Of a DNA stretch of 35,243 nt, positions 20,304 to 29,515 are shown piece after piece. A program made the translations under genes and the position numbers. Numbering within the stretch: the first letter of the stretch is position 1; each line of letters opens with the position of its first letter. The DNA comes from Scenedesmus sp. ARA3 (lineage: Eukaryota; Chlorophyta; Chlorophyceae; Sphaeropleales; Scenedesmaceae), in assembly GCA_004335835.1 (NCBI GenBank), contig RWJK01001705.1:4688-39930 (forward strand). The letters run 5' to 3'. The notes beneath the pieces were generated by a model. That model had not been told where the DNA came from. It did not search any database and saw nothing but the letters and a program-made list of their open reading frames with translations.

Positions 20304-20344
20304 TTACACCAAACAATCTGTCAGGATCGAGCCAATCGGTCTTG

Positions 20345-21112
20345 TCATAGTACTGCATGGTGGTGCTGCACGCCACCCGCTGTGCCTGCTGCCTGCTGGC
20401 CGCCAAACAGCAGCGCAGCAGCCGCAGGATCCCGCACATCTGCAGCAGTCAACCCCAGGTCTACTGCAGCTGCTGCTGCTCCCGGCTGGCTAGCAAGCCA
20501 CTTCATCACTGACCCCTCCGGCGTCTCGAAGCTGTTGTACACATCTGCTATCGCTGCATGCACCCGCAGCAGCGACATCAGCCCCTCCACTTGCTCATCA
20601 GTCAGCTCCTCTTCAAACAACAGACTAAAGAGTGGGTCACATGCCGCCCACAGTTTGTGGGCGCCACGGGACTGCATTGCGTGTTGTACAAGCTCCACAA
20701 CAGTTGCTGCTGGCAGCTGCTTAGCGGCCGGCAGCTCGCCCAAGTGAGCTACAATGCCTGGCCATTCAGCTGCAGTGGCTGGGTTGGTGGTCTTGCCGTG
20801 TAGCTGCACCACCAGCCGCAGCATGGCCTCCACTGATGCTGCTGACAGCTCCCCTGTGGCTTGGGGGACACTAACATGCCTGAACATGTCGAGCATGTCG
20901 TCGACTGCTGCCTTGCTCCGCTGACCGAACGGTCGGCCGGCCTTCGCAATGCGCCTATATGCTGCTATGTTGAACGTGACCGCAAGCAGGTCTGCTATGC
21001 GCTCTGGTGTCAAGCCCTGCAACAGCAACTGCGGCGACAATAGCAGCGGTGGCAGCAACATCAGCAACGATAGCACGGTCAACAAGAGCTGCAGGCCTGA
21101 TGCGCTGAACAT
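20345..21112 (-). CDS. A-type exon/gene (copy A2), Leu/Ala helical protein, intact frame
   Basis: The frame is intact for 255 residues. A very hydrophobic Leu-rich leader (residues about 5-33, LLLTVLSLLMLLPPLLLSP) could act as a signal anchor if the ATG at 21112 is used; alternatively it follows an acceptor AG overlapping that ATG (ATGTTCAG|CG). The conserved core follows: LTPERIADLLAV, LSAASVEAMLRLVVQLHGKT, ELPAAKQLPAATVVELVQHA, ELTDEQVEGLMSLL, VMKWLASQPGAAAAA, LGLTAADVRDPAAAALLFGG. The motif LPAA.QL...VVEL..HA has the look of a repeated two-helix unit. No catalytic residues are evident. Unlike the other copies it has no B partner directly upstream; a mobile-element-like fragment lies there instead. 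Confidence 0.6.
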   Translation of the reverse strand: MFSASGLQLLLTVLSLLMLLPPLLLSPQLLLQGLTPERIADLLAVTFNIAAYRRIAKAGRPFGQRSKAAVDDMLDMFRHVSVPQATGELSAASVEAMLRLVVQLHGKTTNPATAAEWPGIVAHLGELPAAKQLPAATVVELVQHAMQSRGAHKLWAACDPLFSLLFEEELTDEQVEGLMSLLRVHAAIADVYNSFETPEGSVMKWLASQPGAAAAAVDLGLTAADVRDPAAAALLFGGQQAAGTAGGVQHHHAVL

Positions 21113-21916
21113 GTCCGTCGCAGATGCCGTTGTTCGTGCTGTGAACAGGCATTCCAGCCGACTTGCACTTGGTATGCAGGTGCTTATTGAAGCACGCAGA
21201 TCCAGACACTATGGGCGCTTGTTGCACTATCATTGGTGTTTTCAGGTCTACATGTGCCGTTGGCTGAACACAATATGAATGAGCCAGCCGCAAAGGTGGA
21301 GGCTATGCAATCCCTGTTGCAACAAGACAGTGTTGTTGTGGTAGTCAGCTCCCCGCGCGCCGGTCGCCTTTGGTGAGGAGTCGCCTGCGGTTGGTGGCAT
21401 CGTCCACCACTCTGCGTACTCATCATGTATCTGTATACTTATCTTCTGTGTTGCGTCGGAAATGTGCGAGGTGATTGCTCCCTCAACGGCGTTTCTAAAG
21501 CTTTCACGCCAGGTTTCTAGGGGTAGGAGGACCATGCCCGGACCCTTGCCCCAGCACCCAACCGGACGTCACACGGAAAGGCACAATCGCTGTGTAAGTG
21601 CCTTCATAGTAGTTATAAACATATAATTGATCTTTCTTGGGTCGAATTTGTGCTGTCGTGTGCTTATCGCGATGAGTACTGCTGACCTGTTCTGTGCACC
21701 TCGCGGCCTGCGGGCACTCGAAATAGGCGTCAGCAACGCGTCAAACCGTGCTTAACCCTCAATAATAAACTATTATATTATTAAATAGCGTTTGCCAGCG
21801 CTTCTGCTTGTGCTGTTCAGCAACCTTCATCCGCGCCTTTCATGCTGCTGCTCGCCATGCAGGCTAATGGCAGGCCACCGCAGCATAAAGATGGCCCTGC
21901 AGCGACTGCTGAGGAA

Positions 21917-21966
21917 NNNNNNNNNNNNNNNNNNNNNNNNNNNNNNNNNNNNNNNNNNNNNNNNNN
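21917..21966. other. Assembly gap (50 N)
   Basis: Fifty consecutive N bases; a conventional gap length, so the true distance is unknown. Confidence 1.
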
Positions 21967-22037
21967 CGCGGGGGAGAGTGGTGAGGTGTTTGCAATAGGT
22001 TGGGTTGTCCCTTATCAGCCTCATGTATTTCTGAGTC

Positions 22038-22105
22038 ATGCCATCTCTAGCGTTGATGCTATGGCTTGATGAGTAACATGATGATGATGATGATGCCATC
22101 TCTAG
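22038..22105 (-). mobile_element. Miniature inserted sequence, copy 2: 42 bp between 13-bp direct repeats
   Basis: ATGCCATCTCTAG occurs at 22038-22050 and 22093-22105. The 42 bp between, read on the minus strand, are (CAT)5 followed by the same GTTACTCATCAAGCCATAGC core and ATCAACG as at 19132-19169. Only the number of CAT units and one terminal base differ. The flanking repeat is unrelated to that of copy 1 apart from a shared GCAT end. Confidence 0.7.
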
Positions 22106-22544
22106 AAAACGTTGGAAGTAGCAGCAGTGTGAGTGTTGGTGTCTTTGTTTGTGTTGCTGAGTTGAGGGCCCACAATACGGCCTTTTCAGCTTGTTGCTCA
22201 TTGTAGTCCAGATCTGGGCAAGCCACGGAGGCTCCCGTCCAGCGGGTTTTGTATGCGTCCCAGTGTGCCCCAAAGACTTGATCTTGCCGATGTGCAGACC
22301 AGTATTCCGCGCAGTTGGGCGATGCATCGAGTGGGCTTGCAAAGCGCTCTTTTTGGCTGCCAAGGATGTCGTGCAGTATTGTACGCAGCCCAGTTGGCAT
22401 TGCTCGTTGGTGTGTCACGGCTATCTTGTAGGCATGCGCTCCTTTGCCGCTGCACACAGTGCCTTCAGTGTACCGGTACATCAGCTTGCTGACTTCTTCT
22501 TAAAGTTCCAGCTCGCAACTTGCGCAGGACCTCTGAGTGGTGTA

Positions 22545-22681
22545 CAGCAAGCAGGTCTGCTGTGCGGGCTGGTGTTCGCCCCTGCAGAAGCTGCGGCGGC
22601 AGCAGAAGCAGTAGCGGCAGCACGTGGTATGACATCAACAGTCAAGAGCTGAACATGCACATTGCATGCTACCAATGTCAC
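22545..22681 (-). pseudogene. 5' remnant of an A-type exon (A-rem)
   Basis: On the minus strand a frame reads MSYHVLPLLLLLPPQLLQ followed by GRTPARTADLLAV. This is the leader and first conserved motif of the A family, including the ATGTTCAG border seen before A2. Homology stops after DLLAV at about 22545, where the mobile-element-like sequence begins. It lies about 350 bp downstream of B2, the place where an A copy is expected. An in-frame TGA follows the border. Confidence 0.6.
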
Positions 22682-23036
22682 GTAAGAGTTCTGTAAAGGT
22701 GATCGAGCAGTTTGACCACTGTGCCACTGCTGGAAGAATGACAGAAGATGTTACGGTTGGTGGTACTGCTGCTACCATGTGCAAGGCCAGCACCTTTTGC
22801 ATGTGCAACACAACGCTGCCAGATCACATTTCTATTCCAGCCTGCTTCATTTGTTCTATTGCAGAATACATCGCGGACTAAGCACTTCCAGTGATCTGTG
22901 AGCTGGCAGCAACAGCTGCAGCACCTCGCACAGTCTCATACTCAGCAACACACAAGCAGGTGCATGCGGCATACACTCGTCCGCGCGCGATGGCTACAGC
23001 ATTACATGAAGGTCAACACTGAATATGCACACATAC

Positions 23037-23697
23037 TTGCTCACTGTCTGATCCTTCTGAACTGTTGCAACAGCACACATGCCGCAGCTTTGGTGGCAGG
23101 TCAGCAGCCCACTCCTCCAGCGGCACCCCAGCAGCACTGAAAGCCTCCACCCACACCCACAGCCCCTCAAAGCACTGGTAAGCACGTGCCACCAGCTGCT
23201 GGCTTGTGATCTGCGCCCGCAGCCCAGCCTGCACGAGGGCCTCAGCAGCAGCGAGTGGCACGCCAGGGATGGCCAGCAGCTGCTGGCTGCACTGGTTGAT
23301 GGTGGCTGCTGTAACTGCCGGCCGGCGCAGCAGCCAGCATAGCGCCTGCAGGCTGTTGTTCTCTGCTTTTGCTGCTGGAGAAACTGCTGCGGCCGCTGCT
23401 ACATCATCTTCAAAGTAGAACGAATTCGTCATATGGCGCTGCCGCTGCTGCTGCCTGCGCTGCTGCTGCCACGCCGCGCACCAGCAGCGCACTGCTGAGC
23501 TGTGCACCGCTGAGCCGCGAGCTGATCAGCTGCTGCAATGCCCGGCTGCTGGCCCTCAAGAGGCAAACGTCTTCAGCAGTACAGTGATTCTGTATGCAGA
23601 TGTCCATTGCTGCTACTACACGGGCCTGCTGCTGCTGCTCCTCATTGTCTGCATCTGCAAGTTCCAGTGCCGCCAGGCTGCACGCTGCAGACTCCAT
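23037..23697 (-). pseudogene. B-type exon/gene (copy B2) with a +1 frameshift
   Basis: From the ATG at 23697 the frame carries the family's first half (VAAMDICIQ..TAEDVCLLRASSR, then LQQLISSRLSG) and ends shortly after an Ala run. The second half (LLRRPAVTAATINQ, QQLLAIPGVPLAAAEALV, FSAAGVPLEEWAADLP) is in another frame from about 23450 on. The switch lies in the GCAGCAGCAGCGGCAGCGCC region near 23430-23470. The total length from ATG to the conserved donor (GAGCAA|GTATGT at 23036) is 661 bp, one more than a multiple of three. It could be a real break, a short intron or an assembly error in the repeat. Confidence 0.6.
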
Positions 23698-24788
23698 CTT
23701 CCTGTTTACAACAAAACTTCGTTAAGAACTACGTCAACCACTCAAGTCAAGCAACGAGGCAGCTGCGTGAGCTCAGGTGCTCTGCTAGCCCTGGCTGTAC
23801 CTGACCTGCAAGGCGATGCATAGGCTGTGTAGGGTGCATTTCATTTTGCTGCAACAACATACCTGACGGTGATACTACTCGTTGTGCAGCTACGAGGCTT
23901 CCGCGACTGGTCACGGTGCAGATTGCCCTCGGCCCTCGGCAGTGGGGAACGTGCTGACCAGATTGCACCGAATATAACATTGACCCTCGAGAAAATACTT
24001 TGGTTCGCAGCTTGCATACACAGTGAGCAGCAGGTTCGGGGAACTGTGGTATACACACGTGTCAGCTCAAGTCCTAGGTTCGCTGACGGTGGCAGCTGCA
24101 TACGGGACCACATCAAGGATGGTGGACCAGGGTCTAAAGAGTTGCAGGTAGCACCAATTGCGTTGAAAAAACACACATCATGCTTCCTCACACCAACAAT
24201 TGTCACAAGGCAGCACCATATCAATTTCAGATACCATCGCAGCATGAGCCAGCAAGCATATCAGTTGCATGCATGTAATGACAAACAAAGCACCAACGAG
24301 TGCCACGGATGATGCACCGGACAATACACTTGTTAGCCACCATTTACAAGACTAAATCTGCAAGAAACGCAACGACAGCATGTCAGCAACAGTGGCGAGC
24401 TGCTAGCATAAAGCTAGCAGGTTTGGCTGGTCATGCAGTCACGCAGCCAGCTGTCATGCCACTGCCCTACCATTGCTGTTCTGCAGAACCTGTGCTGTGA
24501 CATCAGCCCCTTTGTCCAGCTACTATTAGCGTCAGCACCAGCGCCAGCAGGCACCCACAACACAAGCCACAAACATCACCGCACAACTGTCATTCCAACA
24601 GGAGGAGTACACCACCCATATGTGCAAATGCGCCCAGGTGAACCGTGACAGCAGCAGGCGCAGCAGGCCTTACCGCAACTGCAGCCAAACGCAGCCACCA
24701 CCACCACCACCATCGCCCCCATCACACCTGAATGAAAGATGGTGGTGACACTGCGATTCATGCCATCTGCTGTCGCCTGGCCAGGCTT
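23698..24788. other. Intergenic stretch without a recognisable gene
   Basis: Several frames of 60-150 codons exist on both strands, but none shows family motifs, triplet-run proteins or consistent splice borders. It separates B2 from the downstream end of A3. I see only AT-richer, low-structure sequence and a CCACCA run at about 24697-24715. Confidence 0.45.
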
Positions 24789-25458
24789 CTACTGGCCACC
24801 AATCAGCAGCGCAGCAGCAGCAGGGTCGCCCACATCTGCAGCAGTCAGCCCAAGGCCTGCTGCAGCTGCTGCTGCTCCCGGCTGGCTGGCAAGCCACACC
24901 ATCACGCTGCGCCCGTCTGGCACACGCCAGCTCTGGTAAGCCTTTGCTGCTGCCGCTGCTGCCGCTGCTGCTGCTGTTGGGCCCCGCAGCAGTGACAGCA
25001 GCGTCTCAACCTGCTCAGCTGTCAGCTCCCCAGCCGCCATCAGCTCAAAGATGTGTGCTGCACACTGCGCAGCTATGTAGGCTGTGTAGGGTGCATACAC
25101 TCCCAGGGACTGCACTGCCTGATAGCCCATCTCCACCACCATTGCTGTCGGCAGCTCCGCAGCCGCCGGCAGTTTGCACAGCCGATACATGATCTCAGGC
25201 CAGCTGCCCGCCATTGCACGGTTGGTGGTCCTTCCCTGCAGCTGCATAGTCAGCCGCAGCAGGGCCTCCACTGCTGCTGGTGACAGCTGCACTGTGGCTG
25301 TGTAGGCGGGCTGGCGGAACATGCAAGAGATCATGGCGATTGCGAATCGGCTGATGTAGTGGAAAGGGCGCCTGCATGCTGCTATGGTGAGGGCGACAGC
25401 CAGCAGGTTTGCTGTGCGGGCAGGTGTCAGGTCCCGCACCAGCTGCGGGAGCAGCAGC

Positions 25459-25506
<48 letters not shown>

Positions 25507-25547
25507 GTCGTTGGTGACAGCAGGCGTAAAATGCTGGGCATGCGCAC
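24789..25547 (-). CDS. A-type exon/gene (copy A3), intact frame with long poly-Leu leader
   Basis: The frame is intact for 252 residues. The leader MRMPSILRLLSPTT is followed by 14 Leu encoded by a (CTG)15 tract. The core motifs VRDLTPARTANLLAV, LSPAAVEALLRLTMQLQGRT, KLPAAAELPTAMVVEMGYQA, ELTAEQVETLLSLL, VMVWLASQPGAAAAAAGLGL and DVGDPAAAALLIGG follow. This is the best-preserved A copy and a good reference for the family. An AG (CATGCCCAG|C) sits at the position conserved in all A copies, so the ATG may be intronic and the exon spliced to B3. If translated alone, the poly-Leu would make a signal-anchor-like N-terminus. Function unknown. Confidence 0.6.
25461..25505. repeat. (CAG)15 tract encoding the poly-Leu leader of A3 on the minus strand
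   Basis: Fifteen CAG units on the plus strand, read as CTG on the coding strand. Repeat length will differ between alleles and directly sets the poly-Leu length. Confidence 0.85.
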
Positions 25548-25955
25548 TGAATTGGCATACTACACCTACATGCACTGTCCAAGCATGTCAGCTATCCGAT
25601 AATGTACAGATAATGTGCAAGCAACGGTTCAAAAGCAGGCACAGGCAATGACACTTGTATGTGCTGTGTGACAAAAACATTCACAACCATCCGCACTACT
25701 GTTAGGCAGCTGTGCCATGTGCACGCCATGCGCATGCGGTGAGCACAGCTCTAGTCGACACCAAGCTGCTGCGTCCATCTTGCTGCTGAGTGCATTCGGC
25801 AAGATGCACTGCCAAGGACCTTGTCAGCTGACAGCATCAGCACAACCGCAAAACAATCAAATAGTATTGTCCTGCACGATGTGTCTGTGCAGGAGAGAGG
25901 GAATGAGAAAGAGAGAAAGACAGAGAGGAAGAGGCAAGTAGTGCTGCACTCCTAC

Positions 25956-26636
25956 CTGCTCAGGAGTGCTTGTTGTACTGCCGCACACCATCAGCAGCTC
26001 TGCAGGAAGCTCAGCAGCCCATTCCGCCAGAGGCACGCCAGCAGCACTGAAAGCCTCCACCCACACCCCAAGGCCCTCAAAGCACAGGTATGCACGCTCC
26101 ACAAGTTGCTGGCCTGTGACCTGTACACGCAGCCCAGCAGCAACAAGCGCCTTTGCAGCTGCAAGCGGCACACCAGGGATCGCCAGCAGCTGCTGGCTGC
26201 ACTGGTTGATCACGTCTGCGGACGTTTCTGGCCGGCGCAGCAGCGAGTGCAGCGCCTTCATACTGCTGTAGTCAGCATCATAGTCATCACAGTCTGCTGC
26301 TGCTGCTTGCTGCGCTACTGCTGCCACGCTGCGCAGCAGCAATGACCCGCTGATCCGAGAGCTGACCAGCTGCTGCAGTGGCCGGCTGCTGGCCCAAAGG
26401 CGCAGCGTGTCCTCTGCAGCAAAGTAGTGCTGTATACAGATGTCCAGGGCTTCTGCTAGCAGCGCTTGCAGCTGCTGCTGTACTTGTGCAGCTTGCTGCT
26501 GCTGCCACCGCTGCTGCTGCTCAACAGCTGCACACTGCTGCTGCTTCTCCTCTGCAGCTGCACGTCGTTGCTGCTTGTTGTGCTTGCTGCTCCTCAGCGC
26601 CCGCAGCAGACAGTGAAACCATGCCCCACACTGCAT
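25956..26636 (-). CDS. B-type exon/gene (copy B3), intact frame
   Basis: The frame is open for 227 codons from the ATG at 26636 to the conserved donor CCTGAGCAG|GTAGGA; unspliced it runs on to 25857. The N-terminus is basic and Gln-rich (KHNKQQRRAAAEEKQQQ), which differs from B1 and B2. Then come EALDICIQHYFAAEDTLRLW-ASSRPLQQLVSSR, an Ala/Asp linker, LLRRPETSADVINQCSQQLL, AIPGVPLAAAKALVAAGLR, and GVWVEAFSAAGVPLAEWAAE. The segment AEDTLRLWASSRPLQQLVSSR has an F-box-like look. This is the least disturbed B copy. It lies about 400 bp upstream of A3 in the same orientation and is probably spliced to it. Confidence 0.62.
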
Positions 26637-27746
26637 CGAGCTTCTGCCTGCTAATCAGCAACAGCTGTTCACGAAAGCTCAGGTGGGCAAAACAGCAAAC
26701 ATGACAGCCACACAGCTGGCAGAGCCTCAGCAGGTGTTCTATTGCGCTGCAACGTGCTTTGCAGCTTTGATGTTGTGTTAAAAGACCTTGTATAGTTGTT
26801 TACACAGCCAGAAGCACGATCGAGACGAAGGATGTCGGGCCTAATATGTGACCCGCAGTACTGCCCGTTGACAGGTGCCTCGGCCGTGACAAACTTTGTA
26901 GTCCAGTCTGTAGAGATAGCAACAGCTTGCACATTCGAAGCAGCATCACGCAGCAAAAGCTACTATGTAACAGCCAGCCAGCCTCACCAGGATGGTGGGA
27001 GTTCACACACGTGGCCACTGAACTCTTAGGTTCCTCGCACATGCATAACTATGTCGGACAGGTTTCGCTACTTGGATCAGAGTGGCTGCACTTCACGCTA
27101 CTCTACTCACCACAACACAAACAGGCAAAAGGTGTGTGTATAGCGCAATACCTTTGGCACCACAACCTACGTAAGCTGCATCAGCACACTGCTGGCCGCA
27201 CAACCCCTCTCTGCAAACGTACTTGCACCTGCGCACACAAAGGAAGCTGTAGCACACAGTGTGCCAAGCACGTGTCCTGCTCCGAAGCCGCAGCCCAGCC
27301 ATCCACAAGCGAACCCGTCCTGCACACATGCCTTGCCAGCTGCCACATGCACAGCAGTGCTGCTGGCCTGCCCACCCACGCACCCGCTGCAACTCAGCTG
27401 TAAGAGTCTCACCACCCACATCACCAAGCTTGCTAGCAGCCAGGTTTTATGAGTGCATTGGCTGACTGCCATGACCACGCAGCCAGCAGCCAGGCAGACA
27501 GCCGCCGTCATACTCTCTGGTCAATGCTAGCGTGCCAACACTCGCCTGCCCTAACAGCAGCACCCTCTACACAGTGCTGGGGCAAGCAGCTGCACACCTT
27601 GGCGTACAAAGTCAGCCGCCAACCATATCCCCTGCACCGCCTTTCACATGATGAACACGCCATGCTGTGAGCATGCAGCCAGGCCAGCCGCGACAGCAGC
27701 CGCAGAACGCAGCAGGGCCTGCTGCAGCTGCAGCCGCCAGGGCAAC
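26637..27746. other. Intergenic stretch between modules 3 and 4
   Basis: No gene could be supported. Several frames over 27093-27511 overlap on the minus strand and are Cys-rich in one frame and Ala-rich in another, the mark of CA/TG-rich low-complexity DNA rather than coding. The promoter of B3 should lie just above 26636. Confidence 0.45.
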
Positions 27747-28469
27747 TCACTCATCACCATCAAACTCGTCGTCTGAATCTGATTCACTGCTGCTGACCTC
27801 CCACAAGCCATCTGCTGCGCCTGCTGCCTCGCTGCCAAACAGCAGCGCAGCAGCTGCACGGTGCCCCACATCTGCAGCCGTCAGCCCGAGGCGTGCTGCA
27901 GCTGCTGCTGGCCCCGGCTGGCTGGCAAGCCACTTGATTACCGTGCTCCTGCCTGGCATGCACCTTCCCTGGCACAGTGCTGCTGTGATGTTCTCTGTCG
28001 GGCGCTGCAGCAGTGACAGCAGCGCTTCAAGCTGCTCAGCAGACAGCTGCCTGCCAGCCAGCATCCTCAACATCTGACCGCCGCACATCGCTGCGTTGTC
28101 ACCCAAGGATTGCACTGCATGCTGCGCTAGCTCCACCACAGCTGCATTCGTCAGCTGCGCAGCCGCGGGCAGCTTCACCAACGAGTCAAAGATAATGAGC
28201 CAGGCTGATGCCAAGCTCGTTTGGGTTCCTGCTGTGTAGCTGCACGGCCAAGCGCAGCAGTGCCTCCACTGCTGTTGTTGACAGGATGGTAGTGTACGCG
28301 GGATCACCGTACATCTGGACGATGTTGGTGAGGGCATCGCAGCCCAATGGGTTCATCAAATGGTCGTTGTCTGCTGCTTTCCTGGATGCTGCCACACTGA
28401 GGGTGATAGCCAGCAGGTCTGTTGCATGGGCTGGTGTCAGGTCCTGCACCTGCACCTGCACCAGCAACA

Positions 28470-28500
<31 letters not shown>

Positions 28501-28548
28501 TGTTGTGGTCAATGGCAGCAGGCACCATGCCCTGCACGTGTGCATCAA
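27747..28548 (-). pseudogene. A-type exon/gene (copy A4) with a 2-base deletion, acidic tail
   Basis: The 5' part (from 28548) carries the poly-Leu leader, VQDLTPAHATDLLAI, and AVEALLRLAVQLHSR. The family then continues in another frame with SLASAWLIIFDSLVKLPAAA, AAVVELAQHAVQSLG, QLSAEQLEALLSLLQRP, VIKWLASQPGPAAAAARLGL and an acidic C-terminus SSSESDSDDEFDGDE not seen in the other copies. Counting from the Leu of QLH to the Trp of SAW gives 40 bases where the intact copies have 42, so two bases are missing near 28215-28235. The rest is well conserved, so the break is recent or a sequencing error. Confidence 0.6.
28474..28500. repeat. (CAG)9 tract encoding the poly-Leu leader of A4 on the minus strand
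   Basis: Nine CAG units preceded by interrupted CAGCAACAG units; corresponds to the (CAG)15 of A3. Confidence 0.8.
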
Positions 28549-28806
28549 AGATGAACCAGCGACACAAAAAACAGTACACGGGATGCATCTGTTTTGGTTT
28601 GTACATAGCTCAGCAGTTCCTTTTCACCCCCGGCTGCAGTTCCCATCCTTCCTGACACCCCAGAGCTCACGAGTGTCAACTACAGCTGCAGAACACTGAA
28701 CACATCAGCGCCTCTCCGCAGGCAAACAACAGCTCTGCGCATGATCCATGGCCAACTGGAAGAGCAAGTGAAAAGGATGACAGCGGGGTGGCAAAAATTC
28801 ACCTAC

Positions 28807-29515
28807 GTGCTCGGCTGCATCCTCGTCGGAGTCATCTGGGGCGAAGTTATCCATACAGCAGCACAGCCCCCGCAGATCTGCAGGTATGCCAGCAGCCCAC
28901 TCCTGCAGCGGCACCCCAGCAGCAGCGAACGCATCCGCCCACACCCCAACCCATTCATAATGCTCGTATGCGAGCGCAAGCAGCTGCTGAGCTGTGATCT
29001 GCGCACGCAGCCCAGCAGCTACCAGCGCCTCCGCAGCAGCATATGGCACGCCAGGGATGGCCAGCAGCTGCTGGCTGCACTGGTTGATCATGGCTGCTGT
29101 CACTGCCGGCTGGCGCAGCAGCCAGCGCAGCGCCCTCATGCTGTTGGTCTCATCACCAACCACTGCAGCGACGTTTACAGGTGCTGCTGCTTCTGCCTCT
29201 GCTGCTGCTGCTTCTGCTGCTGCTTCTGCTTCTTCTTCTGCTGCTGCTGGGGCTGCAGCTGCAGCTGCAGCTGCAGCTGATGCCGCTGATGCTGCTGATG
29301 CCACGCTGCGCACCACCAGTGCACTGCTGAGTCGCTCTGTTCGCTGCTCACAGCGCCTTTCTGCTGGACCACATGCGCACAGCCTCCTCTGCAGCCAGGT
29401 GGTGCTGTATGCAGACGTCAAGCGCTGCTACAACACGCTCTTGCTGCTCAGCAGAATCCTCCAACCGCTCCTCTGTATCTGCAGGAACCGTCACCAGGCT
29501 GCACGAAGTAGCCAT
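28807..29515 (-). pseudogene. B-type exon/gene (copy B4) with a 1-base insertion
   Basis: From the ATG at 29515 the frame encodes MATSCSLVTVPADTEERLED, then VVAALDVCIQHHLAAEEAVR and SSRKAL before a TGA. Dropping one base of GCTGTGAGC (near 29355) continues directly into EQRTERLSSALVVRSVA and the conserved second half (LLRQPAVTAAMINQCSQQLL, AIPGVPYAAAEALVAAGLR, FAAAGVPLQEWAAGIP). The length to the conserved donor (GAGCAC|GTAGGT at 28806) is 709 bp, one over a multiple of three. The Ala/Glu linker is unusually long and charged (AAAEEEAEAAAEAAAAEAEA). A separate short frame beginning at 29421 is an artefact of the break. A4 lies about 260 bp downstream. Confidence 0.62.

Larger units (their letters stand above)
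21248..22481 (-). pseudogene. Mobile-element-like ORF fragments with a PCIF1-type methyltransferase flavour, split by the assembly gap
   Basis: Two minus-strand pieces look coding and belong in the order 22481-22059, then 21535-21248. The first contains HAYKIAVTHQRAMPTGLRTI, a string ERFASPLDASPNCAEYWSA, then DQVFGAHWDAY, WTGASVACPDLDY and EKAVLWAL. The second begins GMVLLPLETWRESFRNAV. The order FASPL - YxSA - D..FG - GS..ANPPF-like site - 'VLLxP' strand resembles the PCIF1/CAPAM class of adenine-N6 methyltransferases, with the NPPF position apparently changed to CPDL. This is from memory of the family and is tentative. The pieces lack clean starts and splice borders, and 21917-21966 is unsequenced. 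A small insertion (22038-22105) interrupts the end of the first piece. Together they look like a decayed element inserted into the A/B array. Confidence 0.35.

Noticed and set aside
22191..22652. 153-codon plus-strand frame
   Set aside because: It is the antisense of the A remnant and of the mobile-element-like ORF, whose minus-strand motifs are much better.
27093..27511. Overlapping Cys-rich minus-strand frames
   Set aside because: Three frames open at once over CA/TG-rich DNA, no motifs, no splice borders.
28186..28240. Programmed ribosomal frameshift in A4
   Set aside because: The slip differs in place and size between copies (A4, B2, B4), and no slippery heptamer with a downstream structure stands out; decay or read error is simpler.
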